DNA of 64,000 nt, taken from Chloroherpetonaceae bacterium. GTDB taxonomy: Bacteria; Bacteroidota; Chlorobiia; Chlorobiales; Thermochlorobacteraceae. Positions 26,987 to 35,726 of this stretch are shown in pieces; the first letter of the stretch is position 1; every line of letters begins with the position of its first letter. A model generated the notes under the pieces. That model was not told where the DNA came from, did no database searches, and saw nothing but the letters and a program-made list of their open reading frames with translations. The translations under genes were made by a program, and so were the position numbers. The stretch covers positions 1-64,000 of the forward strand of contig JANRJQ010000009.1 of the NCBI GenBank assembly GCA_033763895.1. The letters run 5' to 3'.

Positions 26987-29020
26987 TTACTTGCAATATT
27001 CACCATAAAGCCGATCCAAAACAAGGCTTGGAACTCCATTAAGGTTCGGTGAATACCTCAAAATAAAACATTGAGAATATTCAGAATCATCTATAGTTTG
27101 CTGCCCTAAACTTTTCCAAATTCCATTATCCAAATAAAATACATTTACTTGAACCGACGCCGCATCTCTTGGCAATTTCAAACTGTGTTTCTTTTTTGTA
27201 TTGAAATCCCTCAAATGTAGCTTTTTTAATAAATTTCCTTGATTGTATTCAATAACGGCCTCAACTGAATTTGAAGTTTGGTTGTCAATAAAAATCATTT
27301 CCCTAGATTTCGCCTTAGGATTCGATGGGCTGCAATCATTGTTGTTTCCCTCAAGACTAAATGGATGATCAACCCAAGCCGACCAAGAGCCATTGATTTG
27401 CGCTCGAACCCTCCAATGCCAATTCGAGAGCTTTTGATTGTCAACAAATCCGGTTGTGTTAAATGAGAAAAAATTGGAATGTAATTTGGTTTCGCTAATC
27501 GTTGGCGGTTCTCCCTCACGATAAACCTCAAAATGATAAATTGCGGCATTATCAGTAGGGTTCCATTGAAAAAACCAGTCCATTGGATCTTCCCTATTGT
27601 TACATCCGTTATCTAAAACCGAATTCGCAAGTGGGAAAAGACTTGTAATCGCAGGTGAAGGAACGGGTTGTTGAAAAATTGGCTTCCCGGTGGTTGGCAA
27701 CCCTTGGGTTATGGGAGCGCTCGGTTCAGAAGGGTTATTCCCACAGTCGTTATTCGGCGGTTCAATCGAAAAGAAAGATTTAGGGCTCCAAACTGACCAT
27801 TCACCTCCAATTTGAGCACGAATTTGCCACGACCAGTTGTAAAGCATGCTTTGTTCAACCGGAAGCGCTTGAGAATAAACAAAAGTAGGAGAAGTCAGCG
27901 CTTGCTCATTCAAAATCAAATTTTGTTTTGTATCAAAGACCTGTAAATGGTAAAGCGTTGCTCCGGTTTTGAATTCCCAAGCAAACATCCATTCTAATTT
28001 ATCCCGACCTTCGGTGCAAGCATTATCTAATACTTCATTTGGTTTCGGTTGAAATTGAATAGGATGTTGAATCATAGCGGGTACAGGCTTGATTGGAGCA
28101 GGCGGCTCGGGTTCATAAACCAAACCCAAGGCATCGATGTATTTACCGACTCTACCTGTAAATCCCGTGATTAAAAAGCCTGCCGGAACTTGGATTTCTT
28201 TCTTTTGCTTCCCTGTTAATTTTCCATACACCGGCGAGTTCCTGAGATTGGTATGAATTTGAAGATTGTGAATATAATTTCCGCCTTTTCCATCGAAGCT
28301 TAGGGATACTCGCGTAATTCTCTCTTGAGCTTGAAGGATAAATCGTTGAAGCGATCCTCCATTTCCCCCGAAAGATTTGCTTTCACCCTTCGCATTAAGT
28401 ATCGAAATGCCATCAATCCAATCTCCTGCGCGAATTTGTATTTCTGTTACGCTGGGTAAAATCGCTTGAAATGGATTTCCAGACTTGCCTCCGAAAATTT
28501 CTGATTGAGGCTTTTTTTCACCAAATTCTTCCATCACGACCCCAATCCCATTAAGAGATAGGGATGAACGACCATAGAAGCCGAGAAAACGATAACCTTC
28601 CGGAATGACAATTGAAAAGGGTTCCCTACCCTTTTTTTTTCCATATTCTGGAGATTGACGCTTATTCGTTATAAATTGGATGGATTCGACGGAAGCAATC
28701 TGGCTACCGCTCAAAGTTCCTTTTACTTCGATAAGATTTTCATCAGGGTCTAACTCAAATCGATGAATGGTTGAAATCAGATTGCCTTTTTCATTAGCAG
28801 CCAACGCTCTATCACAAAAGACTTTGATTCCTTCAAGCCAAACCCCAGTTTTAACTTGGATTTCGACGACAGATTGGCATGTGGTTTCGAAATCATTTCC
28901 TTGATTTCCACCATACATTGGTGTTGTTTTTATTTGTGCGTAAAGATGGGTTGGAAAGGTTATGAGAAGAACCGCGATACTTAAGCTGCAAAAAAGAAAC
29001 GAATTGAATCCCACTTTCAT
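26987..29020 (-). CDS. Secreted protein with two jacalin-like lectin domains and two Ig-like repeats
   Basis: 677 aa with signal peptide (FLFCSLSIAVLLITFPTHLYA). Two beta-prism jacalin-like domains follow: one from about 33 (MYGGNQGNDFETTCQSVVEI) and a second from about 175 (IFGGKSGNPFQAILPSVTEI, then YIDALGLVYEP). Then two repeats of about 110 residues share the pattern VLDNxC...W...F.W, ending ...W.W..RAQI.G.WS.W, each ending near NNDC; these are fibronectin-like. A final 110-residue domain has no family I recognise. It probably binds glycans at the surface. No T9SS tail is visible, so export may be by another route. Neighbours: nitroreductase upstream, rhodanese downstream. Confidence 0.8.
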   Translation of the reverse strand: MKVGFNSFLFCSLSIAVLLITFPTHLYAQIKTTPMYGGNQGNDFETTCQSVVEIQVKTGVWLEGIKVFCDRALAANEKGNLISTIHRFELDPDENLIEVKGTLSGSQIASVESIQFITNKRQSPEYGKKKGREPFSIVIPEGYRFLGFYGRSSLSLNGIGVVMEEFGEKKPQSEIFGGKSGNPFQAILPSVTEIQIRAGDWIDGISILNAKGESKSFGGNGGSLQRFILQAQERITRVSLSFDGKGGNYIHNLQIHTNLRNSPVYGKLTGKQKKEIQVPAGFLITGFTGRVGKYIDALGLVYEPEPPAPIKPVPAMIQHPIQFQPKPNEVLDNACTEGRDKLEWMFAWEFKTGATLYHLQVFDTKQNLILNEQALTSPTFVYSQALPVEQSMLYNWSWQIRAQIGGEWSVWSPKSFFSIEPPNNDCGNNPSEPSAPITQGLPTTGKPIFQQPVPSPAITSLFPLANSVLDNGCNNREDPMDWFFQWNPTDNAAIYHFEVYREGEPPTISETKLHSNFFSFNTTGFVDNQKLSNWHWRVRAQINGSWSAWVDHPFSLEGNNNDCSPSNPKAKSREMIFIDNQTSNSVEAVIEYNQGNLLKKLHLRDFNTKKKHSLKLPRDAASVQVNVFYLDNGIWKSLGQQTIDDSEYSQCFILRYSPNLNGVPSLVLDRLYGEYCK

Positions 29021-29116
29021 CTTTGGAATATTTTGATTTAAAAAGAGGGATGTAAAAATTAACCTTGAAGTCAGAATCTAAAGAAATTATATGAATCGTA
29101 AATGATGTTTATTCCG

Positions 29117-29935
29117 TTACTTTTTAGGAATCCACGGCTTGCCAAATTGCTCTTCAAATACAAATTTCGAAACAACTTTACGCTGCGTGCTTGACCAATC
29201 AATCGTCGGGCGTTTTGATTTCGAATCGATATACCCGAACCTAAATAAGGCAATAAGTTCGAAATTATCCGGAGGACTGATGGAATCAATACATTTTTGC
29301 CAAAATTCTCCGCCTGCTTCCATCGGGAGAGAAATAAATTGAACACCGATGCCAAGCGAAGTAGCAGTCAACCAAATATTCTCGATTGCCATACCCAAAG
29401 CCAGCAGCGAATACATCCCCGAGTTTTCAGTTTTTTTGTATTCTTCTTTGGTGAGTAATACCCCAAGAATCAGGGGCGATTTCGAAACTAATTTTTTTGA
29501 ATCGATGGCTAAAATCCAAGGGACACGAAGTTTATTCATGACTTCTCCGCCCTTTTCAGAAAAAATGAAGCGAATAAACGGTCTCAATGGGGCAGGCATA
29601 TTATCAATATGAATTCCATCGCCCAATTTATCAGTTTCCTCCTTGGAAAATCGGAAATATTTAAGATAACGCCTCCAAAAATCTCCTTTTTCCATCACAA
29701 CCCTCATCGACTGACCTGCAATTTTGCCCAATTCATTTCTTTTTTCAGAATCACGAATGAGAACAAATCGCCAAGGCTGAGAATTAAAATGACTTGGCGC
29801 GTGACTTGCAGCCTCCATCAGCATTTTAATATGTTCTTCAGATAAAGGCTTGGGGTCAAAGTGACCATTGGTGGTTCGTCTATTTCGAATCGCTTCAAAA
29901 AGCGACATCGTTGGGGCTGAGTGCGATGTATTCAT
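29117..29935 (-). CDS. Nitroreductase-family FMN oxidoreductase
   Basis: 272 aa. Family signature at the N-terminus: SLFEAIRNRRTTNGHFDPKP with the two arginines contacting FMN, then PSHFNSQPWRFVLIRD, and near the end GIGVQFISLP with the phosphate-binding region. Such enzymes reduce nitro groups, quinones or flavins using NAD(P)H. It starts nine bases after a small membrane protein gene and lies two genes from a type III polyketide synthase and an ICMT-family methyltransferase, so it might act on their phenolic product; that is inference from position. Confidence 0.9.
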   Translation of the reverse strand: MNTSHSAPTMSLFEAIRNRRTTNGHFDPKPLSEEHIKMLMEAASHAPSHFNSQPWRFVLIRDSEKRNELGKIAGQSMRVVMEKGDFWRRYLKYFRFSKEETDKLGDGIHIDNMPAPLRPFIRFIFSEKGGEVMNKLRVPWILAIDSKKLVSKSPLILGVLLTKEEYKKTENSGMYSLLALGMAIENIWLTATSLGIGVQFISLPMEAGGEFWQKCIDSISPPDNFELIALFRFGYIDSKSKRPTIDWSSTQRKVVSKFVFEEQFGKPWIPKK

Positions 29936-29944
29936 AGCGGTGAA

Positions 29945-30292
29945 TTATAAAGTAAAGATATAAACCATCAAACAGGAATAGCTGAAAAGCGAAAACAGCG
30001 CATAAGGAATATGACCCTTAGATTTTGCCGGAAATCGGGTCATCAATAAAAGGATAATCAGCTGCACCAAAAAAAGCCCACCTAAACTTAGGTTGCTCAC
30101 GCTCGCGGTAATGAGAGAGACCGTTACAGAAAGGATGACGAAAAAATACAAAATGTGATGGAACGGTCGCCATTTATGCGAACGGAAAAACCCAAACCGT
30201 ACTGCATTCCCAAAAAAGAAAGTGAGCCAAAATAACCCGTATCCTACCAAATAAACAGTTCCTGAAAAATTGGTGAATGGAATAAGCGTCAC
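29945..30292 (-). CDS. Small multi-pass membrane protein
   Basis: 115 aa with about four hydrophobic helices (VYLVGYGLFWLTFFFGNAV, HHILYFFVILSVTVSLITAS, LFLVQLIILLLMTRF and a final YALFSLFSYSCLMVYIF). Conserved-looking polar pairs HKWRPFHH lie in a loop. I do not recognise the family. The next gene (nitroreductase) begins nine bases after its stop, and the ICMT gene stops 120 bases upstream of its start. Confidence 0.65.
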   Translation of the reverse strand: MTLIPFTNFSGTVYLVGYGLFWLTFFFGNAVRFGFFRSHKWRPFHHILYFFVILSVTVSLITASVSNLSLGGLFLVQLIILLLMTRFPAKSKGHIPYALFSLFSYSCLMVYIFTL

Positions 30293-30412
30293 TTTCTACA
30301 AAATTTTGATTTAATAAATTACTTTATGTAAAGTATATATTTCCTAAAATCCTTTCAAATGTTTACCATTTGAAAGAGAAATTGAAAAAGGAACGCTTTC
30401 TTAAAAATATTT

Positions 30413-30937
30413 TCATTTTTCACTCAAAGTTGCCAAAGCCTTCTCCTCTTCTTCTATTCTGACATTCAATAACCATACATTCAAGATTGTGAAAATAATT
30501 GAAGTTATGTAAAGTTTAAATAAAATCGGGAAAAACAAAATTTCCATTCGAACAATCCAATAATTTGGGTGGCGTACAAAGCGATAGATGCCACTTTGGA
30601 TTGGTCGTGAACCGGGCAAAACAATAATCTTCGTATTCCAAAACTCACCAAGAGATTTTATGACATAATACCTTACAATCTGCAAAAACAGCAAAAATGT
30701 AAGCAAACTTCCCCAAAATGGAAAAATCGAAGGTTTCAAAAGAATAAATTCTGTAATCATACCGACAAACCAGCCCAAATGCAAAAGGACCATCCATTTG
30801 TAGTGGCTTTCGCCGTATTCAATTGCCCCTTTCGCTTTAAGCTGTGTTTCGTTATGCCTTGATACCATTAGCTCCATCAAACGCTGAACAGCCAGCAAAA
30901 TAATAAGATACAGAAAATACTCTTTTGTTAAGTCCAT
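30413..30937 (-). CDS. Isoprenylcysteine carboxyl methyltransferase-family protein
   Basis: 174-aa integral membrane methyltransferase of the ICMT/PEMT fold with four or five helices. The C-terminal signature reads IQSGIYRFVRHPNYWIVRME, with RHPNY the SAM-binding motif; the preceding GEFWNTKIIVLPGSRPI is typical. It begins 21 bases after the type III polyketide synthase stop on the same strand. In Streptomyces the SrsA-SrsB pair combines a type III PKS with an ICMT-like O-methyltransferase that methylates alkylresorcinol; this pair has the same make-up, so an alkylresorcinol or alkylpyrone methylation role is likely. Confidence 0.88.
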   Translation of the reverse strand: MDLTKEYFLYLIILLAVQRLMELMVSRHNETQLKAKGAIEYGESHYKWMVLLHLGWFVGMITEFILLKPSIFPFWGSLLTFLLFLQIVRYYVIKSLGEFWNTKIIVLPGSRPIQSGIYRFVRHPNYWIVRMEILFFPILFKLYITSIIFTILNVWLLNVRIEEEEKALATLSEK

Positions 30938-30958
30938 TAGTAAAGTTATTCGATTTGA

Positions 30959-32062
30959 CTAAAATTGGAGCAGAAGTAGTTCAGAACTAAATCCGGGGCC
31001 TAATGCTCCCAAAATGGCGTAATCCCCGGAAATCTGATTTGCATTTGATAAATGTTGCTCCAGAATAAAAAGAACTGTTGGAGCAGACATATTTCCAAAA
31101 TTTGTTAAAACATGATATGCGTATCGAAGTTGCTCCCTATTGATGCCTAAACTTGATTCATAAGCCTCTAAAACCTTTGCACCGCCCGGGTGAGTAATAA
31201 AAAAGCGAATATCGCTTTGATCTAAGTGTCGTTTTTTCAATAACTTAGCTACACCCTCTTTCATAAAAGTTTTCACAATTGTGGGAACATCTTTCGAAAG
31301 AACAACATGAAGCCCCTTTTCTGTGAAATTCCAACCCATTACTTCAAGCGAATCAGACATTGTTTCCGTTTGTGACTCTAATAAGAAAACCGGCAAATTC
31401 TTAAGAGGTTTGGGAGCATTTACTTCTTTTCCTACAATAATTGCACTCGCAGAACCATCACCAAATAGAGCGGTAGAAATTATCGCCGCTTTTCCAATAT
31501 CCTCGCGCTGAAAAGTTAAACCACAACATTCTGTTGCAACCACTAAAATGATACTGTTATGCTCCGCAAGTGCCAAAGAACGGGCTAATGAAATCGCACC
31601 TGCTCCCCCACCGCATCCTAACCCCCAAAGCGGAAACCGTTTAATATTTTTTCTAAAGGGGAGCAAATGAATCAGTTTTGCATCGATTGAGGGGGTCGAA
31701 AACCCCGTCGTCGAGGTGAATACAATCGCATCAATATCAGAATAGTCAAAGCCTGTCGTATGCATTACACTTTCAATTGATCGCTTCGAAAGCTCTAAAG
31801 CGCTATCTTGATATAATTTATTCTTCGATTCAAATGTATGGTCCTTACCAAACCACTCCATTGGTGCTGAAAAATAGCGTTCTTTAACTTCCGAGTGATC
31901 AAATACCGTGAGAAGTCGTTCAATTTCCTGACCAAGCCTTTTTCCATAAACAAACCGAGCAAATTCCTTAACATCCTTTTGTTCTAATTTGTATGGCGGT
32001 AAAGCCGTACCAACACCAATGAGTTTTGGAAAGTCAGCTTTATTTTTGAATTGAGAATTCAT
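30959..32062 (-). CDS. Type III polyketide synthase (chalcone/stilbene synthase family)
   Basis: 367-aa thiolase-fold enzyme that condenses malonyl-CoA onto an acyl starter. Catalytic Cys150 is in WGLGCGGGAGAI, the catalytic His is in FITHPGGAKVLE, and Asn in YHVLTNFGNMSAPTVLF. Other marks: GFDYSDIDAIVFTSTTGF and FGDGSASAIIVG. It is most like bacterial alkylresorcinol or alkylpyrone synthases in setting, because an ICMT-type methyltransferase follows. Product class is inference. Divergent from the dihydrolipoamide acyltransferase gene; the roughly 300-base gap between them would hold both promoters. Confidence 0.94.
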   Translation of the reverse strand: MNSQFKNKADFPKLIGVGTALPPYKLEQKDVKEFARFVYGKRLGQEIERLLTVFDHSEVKERYFSAPMEWFGKDHTFESKNKLYQDSALELSKRSIESVMHTTGFDYSDIDAIVFTSTTGFSTPSIDAKLIHLLPFRKNIKRFPLWGLGCGGGAGAISLARSLALAEHNSIILVVATECCGLTFQREDIGKAAIISTALFGDGSASAIIVGKEVNAPKPLKNLPVFLLESQTETMSDSLEVMGWNFTEKGLHVVLSKDVPTIVKTFMKEGVAKLLKKRHLDQSDIRFFITHPGGAKVLEAYESSLGINREQLRYAYHVLTNFGNMSAPTVLFILEQHLSNANQISGDYAILGALGPGFSSELLLLQF

Positions 32063-32369
32063 ATCAATTGATTCAATTGGAAGAAAGAAAAGAAATTTTG
32101 GGAATAGTGTTTTTTCTATATATTTGCATTCCTCTAAAACTGTTTAGAAGCATGTTAGAAATCTTGAAACGCTTAGTATTGACAAGGGATTTCATCTATT
32201 GCACCCTATCGAGTCATTTTTTTGGAAAATGGTTCTTACAATCAAATTGTGTGTTCAAGTTGCCAATGTCACCGACCTTTTTGGTTATGCACCTTCGATT
32301 TAATCCTCCTATTCTTAAAGAATCTCAATATTCAAATCGTTTATTCAACTTACAATCAATAAAAAAGTA
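32063..32369. other. Divergent intergenic region between the PKS and E2 genes
   Basis: About 307 bases between two divergent genes. A 100-codon open frame on the plus strand (32068-32370) ends exactly at the E2 start, but its composition looks like AT-rich non-coding sequence and it has no recognisable domain, so I do not call it a gene. A TTGACA hexamer at about 32179 is the only promoter-like string noticed. Nothing else is supported. Confidence 0.5.
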
Positions 32370-33701
32370 ATGGCCAAAATTGACGTTGTGATGCCCAAAA
32401 TGGGTGAAAGTATTATGGAAGGTACGATTCTCAAATGGCGAAAGCAACCCGGAGAAAAAGTTCAAAAAGACGAAAATATTCTTGACATATCGACCGATAA
32501 AGTCGATGCCGAGGTACCCGCAACAGAGGCAGGCATTTTGGTAGAGACCCTCTTTAAAGAAGGCGATGTCGTGGCTGTTGGTAAAGTTATTGCTCGAATC
32601 GAAACAGATGCTGCCAACGCAGTGGTAGCTTCTCCGGAATCCGCTCCTCCTTCTCCTGCGAAATCAGAATCAGCACCTGCTCCTAAATCCGTTCCAGAAG
32701 TTTCTGTGACAAAACCAGCTGTATCACAAGATGAATTGGCTACTTCATCCTCCGACCGTTTTTATTCACCAGTTGTTTTGAATATTGCTCGGACAGAAGG
32801 AATTTCGATGGCTGAATTAGAGACTCTCGCAGGAACCGGCCAAGGTGGCAGAGTTACCAAAACAGATGTCTTAAATTATGTAAAAAACCGCGGAAGTAAA
32901 CCAGCGCCGCAGGTTCAGGCCGCTCCAAAGTCTGAAAGTCTTCCAAAACATTCATCTGCTCCCGTTGTTTATGACGCCAGCCGATCAACCGTTGTCCCAA
33001 TGGATAACATGCGTAAGCTTATTGCAGAGCATATGGTTCGCTCAAAACAAACATCAGCACATGTGACATCCGTTTCTGAAGCCGATGTTACCGGTCTTGT
33101 GAAACTCGTGAAGTCCAAAAAAGCTGCTTTTGAAGCTGCAAATGGTGTAAAATTGACATTTACTCCATTTTTTGTTGAAGCAGTTGTCAATTCGTTGAAA
33201 GAGTATCCAATGCTCAACGCTTCTGTAGATGGGGATAAGATTATTATCAAAAAATATATTAATGTTGGAGTTGCGGTCGCTTTGGGTGAAAAAGGAGATG
33301 GAGGACTCATCGTTCCTGTTGTTAAAAATGCGGATGAGAAAAATTTGGTTGGGATTGCTCGTTCGGTTCAGGATTTGGCTGCGAGGGCAAGAACGAAAAA
33401 ATTACTACCCGATGATATCCAAGGCGGAACTTTTACCCTCACCAATTATGGAACTGCCGGAAATCTTTTCGGTGCGCCTATTATCAATCAACCTCAAGTT
33501 GCAATTTTAGGTACAGGAGCTATTGTTAAGCGACCGGTTGTTAAAACCCTAGAGGATGGAAGCGATACCATCGTGATTCGCTCGATGATGTATCTTTCAC
33601 TTTCTTATGATCACAGAATAGTTGACGGAGCATTGGCAGGGTTCTTTTTACAAACCTTAACCAATCATCTTGAATCGTATAACGAAAAGAGTTCAATTTA
33701 A
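32370..33701 (+). CDS. 2-oxoacid dehydrogenase E2 component (dihydrolipoamide acyltransferase)
   Basis: 443 aa with a lipoyl domain (lipoyl Lys44 in DISTDKVDAEVP), an Ala/Pro-rich linker (about 85-125), a peripheral-subunit binding domain (about 130-170, YSPVVLNIARTEGISMAELE), a second linker, and an acyltransferase domain to the end with catalytic His and Asp in SYDHRIVDGALAGFF. One lipoyl domain and the linker favour a branched-chain or 2-oxoglutarate-type E2 (BkdB/SucB), but which substrate is not certain. No E1 or E3 gene is adjacent. Lipoyl synthase lies two genes downstream on the same strand, which would supply its cofactor. Confidence 0.94.
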   Translation: MAKIDVVMPKMGESIMEGTILKWRKQPGEKVQKDENILDISTDKVDAEVPATEAGILVETLFKEGDVVAVGKVIARIETDAANAVVASPESAPPSPAKSESAPAPKSVPEVSVTKPAVSQDELATSSSDRFYSPVVLNIARTEGISMAELETLAGTGQGGRVTKTDVLNYVKNRGSKPAPQVQAAPKSESLPKHSSAPVVYDASRSTVVPMDNMRKLIAEHMVRSKQTSAHVTSVSEADVTGLVKLVKSKKAAFEAANGVKLTFTPFFVEAVVNSLKEYPMLNASVDGDKIIIKKYINVGVAVALGEKGDGGLIVPVVKNADEKNLVGIARSVQDLAARARTKKLLPDDIQGGTFTLTNYGTAGNLFGAPIINQPQVAILGTGAIVKRPVVKTLEDGSDTIVIRSMMYLSLSYDHRIVDGALAGFFLQTLTNHLESYNEKSSI

Positions 33702-33710
33702 TCATGTAAG

Positions 33711-33738
33711 AAAGGGAGCAAATGCTCCCTTTTTTTTA
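33711..33738 (+). terminator. Rho-independent terminator after E2
   Basis: GGGAGCA (33714-33720) pairs with TGCTCCC (33723-33729) and is followed by eight T. This clean hairpin sits just after the E2 stop codon at 33701. Confidence 0.88.
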
Positions 33739-33754
33739 ACCAAATGTTTTAATT

Positions 33755-34093
33755 ATGGGGATTTGGGGTGGCGATTTTTTCGATAACGATGCGGGTTCTG
33801 CCGCAAAAGCTATATTTGATGTGGCAATTGCTGACGGTTTAAACGCAGCGGATGCTGCCAAAGAAGTATTAAGCGAACTCGATACAATGGCAAAAGATGA
33901 GGGTTTGGGTAGCGTGATTTATGTTGCGCTTGCTGCCCTTCTCTTAGATCAAAATGCATTAAGCGAAGATATCCGTTTGAAAGCGAAAGAGTCCATAGCT
34001 ACCGGAGCAGCCTTAAAACCTTGGGAAAGTTCTGAATCTGCTTGGTTTTCGGATCGCAAAAATAAATTAAATGACCTCCTCAGTCGTTTATAA
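33755..34093 (+). CDS. DUF4259-like protein
   Basis: 112 aa. The opening MGIWGGDFFDNDAGSAAKAI matches the DUF4259 pattern (MGxWGxxxFDND). The middle is a helical segment (VIYVALAALLLDQNAL) and the end carries WFSDRKNKLNDLLSRL. Proteins of this family are small, soluble and uncharacterised, common near diverse metabolic genes. It begins after the E2 terminator and ends 17 bases before lipA, so it may share the lipA transcript. Confidence 0.82.
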   Translation: MGIWGGDFFDNDAGSAAKAIFDVAIADGLNAADAAKEVLSELDTMAKDEGLGSVIYVALAALLLDQNALSEDIRLKAKESIATGAALKPWESSESAWFSDRKNKLNDLLSRL

Positions 34094-34110
34094 GCCAAAA
34101 TCTCATAACA

Positions 34111-35013
34111 ATGCTTACATTCAAAGAATTAAAAGTTATTTCTTCACCCGAGCCCATAAAAAACAGCCCAAAAACGCCTCGACCGGATTGGCTAAAAGTT
34201 ACGATTCCTTCAAGTGAGGGCTATTTTCGATTAAAAAAGCAAGTTGACCAGCATAAGCTTCATACAGTATGCGAAGAAGCGCGTTGCCCAAACATTTCGG
34301 AATGTTGGGCTTCAGGTACCGCTACCATTATGATTCTAGGAGATACTTGCACCCGATCCTGTGGTTTTTGCGCAGTAACCACCGGAAAACCTCCGGTACT
34401 TGACAAGGAAGAACCAAAGCGAGTAGCTGAAATGGTGCGTATTATGAATCTTAAACATACGGTGATTACCAGCGTGAATCGAGATGAATTAAAGGACGGC
34501 GGAGCTACAATTTGGGCTGAAACAATTCGCGAGGTTCGAAAATCGCTCCCGACCACGAGAATTGAAGTACTAATCCCTGATTTTCAGGGAGATAAAACGG
34601 CAATGGATCTCGTTTTTCATGAAAAACCAGATATTTTGAACCATAACACTGAAACAGTTCCAAGACTGTATCGAATCGTCCGTCCGCAAGCCAAGTACCA
34701 ACGAACACTTGATTTGTTAAGGTACGCGAAAGAAGCCTTCGATTTGGTAACAAAATCAGGATTAATGGTGGGAATCGGGGAAAACTCAGAGGAAGTTGAA
34801 GAAGTGATGTCTGATTTGCGAGCCCATAAGTGTGATATTCTTAGCATCGGTCAGTATCTCCAACCGACAAAGCTTCATTTGCCAGTTGACCGTTTTGTCC
34901 CACTGGAAGAATTTGAGCATTATCGGCATTTGGGTAAGAAAATGGGTTTTAGACATGTTGAATCCGGTCCATTAGTTCGTAGTTCTTATCATGCCGAAAA
35001 GCAAGCTGAATAG
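34111..35013 (+). CDS. lipA: Lipoyl synthase
   Basis: 300-aa radical-SAM enzyme that inserts two sulfur atoms into octanoyl-protein to make the lipoyl group. Two iron-sulfur clusters are visible: the auxiliary CEEARCPNISEC (CxxxxCxxxxxC) and the radical-SAM CTRSCGFC (CxxxCxxC). The C-terminus contains the conserved SSYHAEKQ segment (the cluster-binding Ser region, VRSSYHAEK). Length is normal. The nearby E2 protein at 32370 is a natural substrate. Start chosen at ATG 34111; the first 25 residues are poorly conserved. Confidence 0.98.
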   Translation: MLTFKELKVISSPEPIKNSPKTPRPDWLKVTIPSSEGYFRLKKQVDQHKLHTVCEEARCPNISECWASGTATIMILGDTCTRSCGFCAVTTGKPPVLDKEEPKRVAEMVRIMNLKHTVITSVNRDELKDGGATIWAETIREVRKSLPTTRIEVLIPDFQGDKTAMDLVFHEKPDILNHNTETVPRLYRIVRPQAKYQRTLDLLRYAKEAFDLVTKSGLMVGIGENSEEVEEVMSDLRAHKCDILSIGQYLQPTKLHLPVDRFVPLEEFEHYRHLGKKMGFRHVESGPLVRSSYHAEKQAE

Positions 35014-35046
35014 AATCATTTAATTTAGAACTTAGCCTTATAGATT

Positions 35047-35646
35047 ATGTTAGTGGTTTTATACTGGTTTTTGGGTGCATTGTGCCTGATATTCTTTCTT
35101 TCTGAAGAATTTCAATCATTTAATAAAAAGTTTGATACCAAGCGCTCACTTATTTTTGGTGCCGCTTTTATCATCGTGATTTTCAATTTATTTGTTTACA
35201 ACAAGTCGACTGATTTTGGTAACCGCCCTTTCGACCCCATCTCATTCGTGATTTTTGGGCTTTTTAATGGAGTCCTTGAAACTGCTTTATTCCTTACAGC
35301 TTTCAAGCTTGGGGAAATGTTTATGTCAAATTATACACAAAACAAGTGGCTTTTGTTTTTTGCGGGATTGTTAATGTTTATGGTTTATGGCGGAATATCA
35401 CACGGTGGATTCTGGCTTTATGAATTTCCTCCCCATTTGCCTGCCGACCCGTCAAAAATGACATATAAAGTGTTTTTTATGCCGGTTCAATTGGCACTTA
35501 CGATAAGTTGGTCTGTGATGTATTTTCTTTATCGAGATTTTTGGGGGATTTCTTTTCTACATATTTTGGTTGATTTGAATGTGGTTTACTCAATACACTA
35601 TTCCATTTTTTCAAAAAGTCTTTCTTTTCAACATTATTTCGGATAG
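35047..35646 (+). CDS. Hypothetical multi-pass membrane protein
   Basis: 199 aa with about six hydrophobic helices. Polar residues within helices include NGVLETALF and HILVDLNVVYSIHYSIF, a spacing of Glu and His that loosely recalls CPBP-type membrane proteases, but the EExxxR motif is absent, so I do not make that call. It follows lipA by 33 bases on the same strand and precedes a hairpin terminator at 35682. Confidence 0.6.
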   Translation: MLVVLYWFLGALCLIFFLSEEFQSFNKKFDTKRSLIFGAAFIIVIFNLFVYNKSTDFGNRPFDPISFVIFGLFNGVLETALFLTAFKLGEMFMSNYTQNKWLLFFAGLLMFMVYGGISHGGFWLYEFPPHLPADPSKMTYKVFFMPVQLALTISWSVMYFLYRDFWGISFLHILVDLNVVYSIHYSIFSKSLSFQHYFG

Positions 35647-35679
35647 GAATGGAATTCTATAAAAAGCTATACTTTCATA

Positions 35680-35703
35680 AGCGCCCCTTAGGGGCGTTTC
35701 TAA
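35680..35703 (+). terminator. Probable terminator hairpin
   Basis: CGCCCC (35682-35687), loop TTA, GGGGCG (35691-35696) followed by TTTCTAATTT. The T tract is imperfect, so strength is uncertain. Confidence 0.65.
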
Positions 35704-35726
35704 TTTAGTTTCGAATCGAAAAAACT

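Noticed and set aside
32068-32370. 100-codon open frame between PKS and E2 genes
   Set aside because: No recognisable domain, irregular AT-rich composition, and it ends at the E2 start; better explained as a promoter region.
35047-35646. CPBP-type membrane protease
   Set aside because: Glu and His in helices recall it, but the EExxxR motif is missing; left as hypothetical.
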